A DNA stretch of 64,000 bases from Pseudomonas sp. ADAK13 (GTDB lineage Bacteria; Pseudomonadota; Gammaproteobacteria; Pseudomonadales; Pseudomonadaceae): assembly GCF_012935715.1 (NCBI RefSeq), contig NZ_CP052860.1:868001-932000 (forward strand), in the 5' to 3' direction. The notes below the pieces were generated by a model. The model did not search any database. It was not told the origin of the DNA and saw only the letters and a list, made by a program, of their open reading frames with translations. Below are positions 60,000 to 64,000 of the stretch, in pieces; within the stretch, counting starts at the first letter, position 1; each line of letters opens with the position of its first letter. The translations under genes and the position numbers were made by a program.

Positions 60000-62426
60000 T
60001 TAGAAGGTCAGCGTGCTGGAAACCGACACCTGCCGCGCATCGCCAATGGACACGAACTGGGTGTTCACGGCAGAGGTGTAATAGGTGCGGTCAAACAGGT
60101 TCTTCACGTTGAGCTGGAACTTGACCTTCTGTCCATCGACCTTGGTGTCATACGTGGCAAACGCATCGGCCACGGTATAACCCGGCAGGTCGAAACTGTT
60201 GGCCGCATCGCCCGAGCGTTCGCCCACATAACGTGCACCGGCGCCCACCCGCAGTTGGTCACCCCCGAGGATGCTGCCGAAGTCATACACCGCCGACAGC
60301 GAGCCGGTGTTTTTCGCGACGTTTTGCAGGCGGTTGCCCTTCAGCTCCGGGTCTTCGGTGACGACCGCGTCGGTGTAGGCATAGCTGCCGATCACGCTCC
60401 ACTTGTCCGTCAGCTGACCGCTGGCGTCCAGTTCCAGGCCACGGGAGCGCACCTTGCCGGCGACGCTGTAGACCGAGGTCAGGCCATCGCCCACCTGGAC
60501 CAGCACGTTACGTTTTTCGATGTTGAACAACGCTGCGCTCGCGGTGATGCGACCCGGCATGTCGAGCTTGGTCCCCAGCTCCCAGGACTTCGACTGTTCC
60601 GGCTCGAGGCTGCCGTCCAGGATCGTTTTGTTGGCGAGCGGCGCGATGGTGGAGTTGGGTTTGAACGACTCGGTGTAGCTGCCGTAGAACGACAGCTCGT
60701 CGGTGTAGCGGTACACCAGGCCAACGCGGGGGACCCATTTCTGGCCATTGCCGTCGGTGTTGGCGGTGAACGGGACGCCCTTGCCGGCGTATTGGTCGTA
60801 CATCTGATAGCGCGCGCCGCCCACCAGGATCCATTGATCGGTGAGGTGGATCGCGTCCTGCATAAACAGCGAGTCGCTGCGCAGCAGGTCGGTCTGGTTG
60901 CTGTCCGGCGCGCTGACGGTGGTGCCCGCCACTTCATTGCCGTAGACCGGATCGTTGTAATTGAACGTGCCACGGGGCGCCTGGCGGATCAGGTCGGCCC
61001 GGTAGATCTTGCGGTACTCGTCATCCAGGCCGAAGGTCAGGTCGTGCTGCATGCCGGCGACGTTCACCTTGCCTTCAAGGCTGGCGGTGGCGAAGCGGTC
61101 CGTGGTCAGCGCGCCCTGGGTGCCGTCCATGCTACGGGTCAGGGTGCCGTTGGTGTTGACCTTGACCACACGCACCTGACTGGCGTCGTAGGTCTCGCGG
61201 TTCCAGCTGTAGCCGAAGTGGGCTTTCCAGTCGTCGTTCAGGTCGTGGTCGGCTTCGAAGCGGTACAGGTCGGAGCGGCCTTCCATGTTGTTGAAGGGCT
61301 CATCGAGACGGCGAGTCGACGGGATATTCAGCGGGTGGTTGGTCTTGGGGTCGATGGCGGTGCCCCGGTCGAACGGCGAGAGAAACTCCCGATGCTCATA
61401 GGCAAATAACAGCTTGGTGCTGTCGCCATACCAGGCCAGCGACGGGGCAATCAGGCTTTCGCGGTGAGTGCCGTAGTTGCGCCAGTAGTCTTCGTCTTCA
61501 TGGTCGACGATCAGGCGGTAAGCCAACCCGCTGTCACCGATGGGGCCAGTGGTGTCGAGGTTGCCGCCGCTGCCGTTCTTGCCGTCACCAAAGGTCGAAC
61601 CGCGCACGGTCAGGGAGGTGGATTGGACCAATTCCGGTTTCTTGCTGACGATATTCACCACGCCGCCCGGGTCCTGAATGCCGTATAGCAACGACGACGG
61701 GCCCTTGAGCACTTCGACGCGCTCGGCGGTGGAGTTCAGCGCGCGGCCCTGCACCAGGGGCATGCCGTCCTGCATGATCGAGCCGTTACGGTTATCACCA
61801 AAACCGCGCAACATCACCGCATCCTGAGTGCTGCCCAAGGTGTTGGCCTGGGTGATGCCGCTGATGTTGGTCAGGGCGTCGTCGAGGTTGCGCGGCTGTT
61901 GATCGCGCATCACCTGGGCCGGCACCACGTTGACGGTTTGTGGGGTTTCCAGCAGCAGACCGTGGGAACGCATCACCGAACTGGTAGGCGGCGGCTGATA
62001 GCTGGTGGTATCCGAGGCCAGGGCGGCGCCGTTGATGGTCGTAGCGCCGAGGTTCAGCGCGCCGTCGGTCGGCAGCGGCTCCAGGGCCAGGGTGCGGGCG
62101 TCGATCTGGCGGAAGGTGAAGCCGGAATTGCCCAGCAGGCGTTGCATGGCCTGGGTCGCGCTCATCTGCCCGGTGATGGCCGGGGCCTTGATCGCGTAGG
62201 GCGCTTCGTCGGTGTAGACCACGCTGATGCCGGTCACCCGAGTGAAATCACTCAAGGCCTGGGGCAGCGGCTTGGCGGCCAGGGCAAAGTTGAACAGCGT
62301 GCTCTGTTGCTGCGCCTCAGCCGCCTGCGCCACGCCAAGGGGCAGCAGCGCCAGCCCCGAAACCGCCAATATCGAGGCTCCCAGCCACTGTTTAACCGAA
62401 CCCGCCGACGTTGCCCTGGACTTCAT
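60000..62426 (-). CDS. TonB-dependent siderophore receptor with STN signalling domain
   Basis: An 808-residue outer-membrane receptor. A long signal peptide (to about AQAAEA) is followed by an STN domain, residues 45-120, including LPQALSDFTRVTGISVVYTD and GQMSATQAMQRLLGNSGFTF. The plug has QTVNVVPAQVMRDQQP and RVEVLKGPSSLLYG. The barrel ends VSVSSTLTF. STN receptors normally signal to an anti-sigma/sigma pair, but no such genes lie next to it. Hydroxamate receptors (FiuA, FoxA type) are the closest functional guess. A Fur-like box lies 29 bases before the start. Confidence 0.9.
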   Translation of the reverse strand: MKSRATSAGSVKQWLGASILAVSGLALLPLGVAQAAEAQQQSTLFNFALAAKPLPQALSDFTRVTGISVVYTDEAPYAIKAPAITGQMSATQAMQRLLGNSGFTFRQIDARTLALEPLPTDGALNLGATTINGAALASDTTSYQPPPTSSVMRSHGLLLETPQTVNVVPAQVMRDQQPRNLDDALTNISGITQANTLGSTQDAVMLRGFGDNRNGSIMQDGMPLVQGRALNSTAERVEVLKGPSSLLYGIQDPGGVVNIVSKKPELVQSTSLTVRGSTFGDGKNGSGGNLDTTGPIGDSGLAYRLIVDHEDEDYWRNYGTHRESLIAPSLAWYGDSTKLLFAYEHREFLSPFDRGTAIDPKTNHPLNIPSTRRLDEPFNNMEGRSDLYRFEADHDLNDDWKAHFGYSWNRETYDASQVRVVKVNTNGTLTRSMDGTQGALTTDRFATASLEGKVNVAGMQHDLTFGLDDEYRKIYRADLIRQAPRGTFNYNDPVYGNEVAGTTVSAPDSNQTDLLRSDSLFMQDAIHLTDQWILVGGARYQMYDQYAGKGVPFTANTDGNGQKWVPRVGLVYRYTDELSFYGSYTESFKPNSTIAPLANKTILDGSLEPEQSKSWELGTKLDMPGRITASAALFNIEKRNVLVQVGDGLTSVYSVAGKVRSRGLELDASGQLTDKWSVIGSYAYTDAVVTEDPELKGNRLQNVAKNTGSLSAVYDFGSILGGDQLRVGAGARYVGERSGDAANSFDLPGYTVADAFATYDTKVDGQKVKFQLNVKNLFDRTYYTSAVNTQFVSIGDARQVSVSSTLTF

Positions 62427-62454
62427 GCTTGAGAACCCGTGTGTAAAAAGCGCT

Positions 62455-62473
62455 GTTAATGCGAATTAATCGC
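62455..62473. promoter_or_regulatory. Fur-box-like operator of the siderophore receptor
   Basis: gttaatgcgaattaatcgc matches the 19-bp Fur consensus at 13 positions and is close to the receptor start. Iron repression is the natural reading. Confidence 0.55.
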
Positions 62474-62536
62474 AGTTTCAAGCACTACACGGATGGCCGA
62501 CAGGTTTACCTCACACCGATTTGAAAATAATTTCAG

Positions 62537-63472
62537 TCATACCGGTTGGATCCGAAATCCGAAGCGTGGAAAGTGCACATGCACGGTGCCGCCACGTTCG
62601 TCGGTGCGCCGCACAATCAGCTGTTCACGGCCGGTGAACAGCAACTCGCCGGCCACTGGATCGACGCCATAATCGGTAGCACTGATGGTCACCTGCTGGC
62701 CGGGCTTGAAGCCGTTCGGGTCTTCGAAGATTTCTTCCGGCAAGTTGGCTGGCGTGGCATTACGCGCGACGTCCAGGGCTTGTTCGGCGGTCATCTGGCT
62801 AGAGGTGCCATGGCCGAAACACAGCACCCGGGCCAACCAGGCGGCCACGGCGGGATAGGTTTCCACCAGCGGCGACGTCACCGGCGAGCCCATGAGGAAC
62901 CACAACGGATGCGCCAGGGCAAAGTCGGCAATCGACGGCTCGCCGAACAGGAAGTCGCCCTGCTGATGCTGTAACTGTTGATTGATACGGCCAATGATCA
63001 CCGGCCATTGGTGTGTGGCCTGGTCCAGTTGCACACGGGTGGCGGTGCCACCGCTGAACAACTTGCTGCGGTCGGCCACCAGTACCTGGATCATTTCCGG
63101 CGGTACCTTGGCGAACTTCACCGCCAGGGACTCCGGCTGGAACACCAGGCTCACCGCATGGGAGAACACCGTCGAATCGGCCCAGGCGGCGAAGCCCTGG
63201 CTGACCAGTTCGAGGCCTTGGGGAAACAGCGCCGGCGCGGCCTTTTCCTGCTCCAGGCGGCGGGCGATCAGCGCGGTGTCGCAGTAGATATCGGCGCCGA
63301 CCTGCAGCACCGGGGTCTTGCGATAACCGCCAGTGAGGGCGGTCAAGTCAGGCTTGGGCATCACCGGTGAGATATGCACCGAGCGCCAGGACAGGCCTTT
63401 GAAGCCCAGCAACAGGCGGGCTTTTTCAGCAAACGGGGATTGCGGGTAGTGGTGGAGGATCAACTCAGACAT
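62537..63472 (-). CDS. Glutathione S-transferase-family protein with C-terminal extension
   Basis: A 311-residue protein. A thioredoxin-like N-terminal domain (ELILHHYPQSPFAEKARLLL and GYRKTPVLQVGADIYCDTA) and an all-helical C-terminal domain (FGEPSIADFALAHPLWFL) match GSTs. About 80 further residues (PNGFKPGQQVTISATDYGVD...) form a beta-rich domain not found in typical GSTs. The real substrate is unknown. Confidence 0.85.
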   Translation of the reverse strand: MSELILHHYPQSPFAEKARLLLGFKGLSWRSVHISPVMPKPDLTALTGGYRKTPVLQVGADIYCDTALIARRLEQEKAAPALFPQGLELVSQGFAAWADSTVFSHAVSLVFQPESLAVKFAKVPPEMIQVLVADRSKLFSGGTATRVQLDQATHQWPVIIGRINQQLQHQQGDFLFGEPSIADFALAHPLWFLMGSPVTSPLVETYPAVAAWLARVLCFGHGTSSQMTAEQALDVARNATPANLPEEIFEDPNGFKPGQQVTISATDYGVDPVAGELLFTGREQLIVRRTDERGGTVHVHFPRFGFRIQPV

Positions 63473-63547
63473 GCCAGGCTCCGCTCAATGTGTGAGCGTC
63501 CAGCTTAGCCTGCAAACCCGGCAAAGGCGCGCATGGGAACCTATCAG

Positions 63548-63823
63548 TCAAATTGATGGACCGATCGCCGCCAGGCACTCCTTGGCGCTTTTCTTCAATT
63601 TCTTGATCAGCCGTTCCTGACGCAACGCCTCGGCCTTGCTGGCACAGGCTTCGGTGTACACCAGCGCCACGGCGGGGCTTGAGAGAAAAAACCGTGCACC
63701 CTTGCCGCTCTGGTGAGTGGCAAAGCGGCGCACCGGGTCATTGCTGATGCCGCAATAGAGCGAGCCGTTGGCGGCACGCACCAGGTACACAAACCACGGC
63801 TTGGCTTCAGAGGGAGTGGTCAC
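63548..63823 (-). CDS. GIY-YIG nuclease-domain protein (UPF0213 type)
   Basis: A 91-residue single-domain protein. The GIY-YIG pattern appears as [22 protein letters not shown], where LYCGIS takes the YIG position; YTE and [16 protein letters not shown] follow as in UhbX/YhbQ proteins. These small proteins are often annotated as endonucleases; the cellular role is not established. Confidence 0.9.
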   Translation of the reverse strand: MTTPSEAKPWFVYLVRAANGSLYCGISNDPVRRFATHQSGKGARFFLSSPAVALVYTEACASKAEALRQERLIKKLKKSAKECLAAIGPSI

Positions 63824-63860
63824 GGATCAATTCGGCAAACCAAAGGAACGCCAATCTTAT

Positions 63861-64000
63861 CAACGACTGGCCTGGAACGCCTTCAAGCCTTTCAGCGCCT
63901 GGGCCCGCACGGCGTTTTTCACCAGCGGCGTCCAGCCCAGCAACAGGCCTTTGGTGCCCAATGCCTGGCGCGACCAACGCCACAGGTCGAAGTGGTCGTG
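63861..64000 (-). CDS. C-terminal end of an unrecognised protein (truncated by window edge)
   Basis: The last 46 residues of a minus-strand gene are visible, from DLWRWSRQALGTKGLLLGWT to LKGLKAFQASR and a TGA stop at 63861. This tail is not enough to name the protein. The gene's start lies beyond the right edge. Confidence 0.6.

Noticed and set aside
59877..61409. A 510-codon plus-strand frame over the siderophore receptor
   Set aside because: Val/Gly/Ala-rich antisense sequence without motifs, opposite a complete TonB receptor.

Overview
This 64-kb window is chromosomal DNA of a fluorescent pseudomonad, most likely the Pseudomonas fluorescens group. The evidence is the high-GC codon use, a cyoABCDE operon, an AruH/AruI-type arginine transaminase locus, an fhp-type NO detoxification locus, a RAYT transposase with REP pairs, and the typical 'gtgggagc...gggcaagcc' palindromes between genes. 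No rRNA, tRNA, prophage or CRISPR array was seen. Gene identities come from reading translated motifs by eye; no database search was run.

Layout. 1-2.1 kb: the 5' part of an amino acid permease, then a REP pair and a RAYT transposase. 2.2-10.6 kb: a large class A penicillin-binding protein with unusual motif spacing, then a 1710-residue LRR protein with a C-terminal NEL-type E3 ubiquitin ligase domain. 10.7-18.4 kb: a nine-gene chaperone/usher fimbrial operon (minus strand) with a hairpin after the major pilin. 18.4-23.5 kb: metal homeostasis, with a YqjI-like PadR repressor plus ferric-chelate reductase, two small genes, and a ZnuD-like TonB receptor behind a Zur-like box. 23.7-25.7 kb: an orphan pentaheme cytochrome fusing an AdhB-like triheme part to a TsdA-like diheme part. 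26-36 kb: an arginine-transaminase region (AruI-like decarboxylase, LysR regulator, amino acid ABC transporter, AruH-like transaminase), then an amidohydrolase overlapping a COG0523 GTPase. 36-39 kb: a GNAT enzyme, two proteins of unknown function, and a Tat-exported aminotransferase. 39-42.7 kb: a three-subunit membrane sugar dehydrogenase (small Tat subunit, GMC flavoprotein, triheme cytochrome).

43-46.8 kb is the most unusual part. It holds an SHMT-fold protein whose PLP lysine is replaced by arginine, a divergent regulator with a degenerate S24-like domain, a VUT (7-deazaguanine precursor) transporter with an extra N-terminal domain, and an enterobacterial-type QueC. This is my best candidate for an undescribed system, possibly linked to deazaguanine metabolism.

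46.9-51.8 kb: cyoABCDE (cytochrome bo3 oxidase and heme O synthase). 52.5-56.2 kb: dsbB, then flavohaemoglobin hmp divergent from its sigma-54 activator NorR/FhpR, with three NorR-type operators between. 56.3-64 kb: an EamA transporter, AraC regulator, dacB (PBP4), an STN-type siderophore receptor behind a Fur-like box, a GST-like protein, a GIY-YIG protein and a truncated unknown gene. Palindromic REP elements of at least three families sit in many intergenic gaps.
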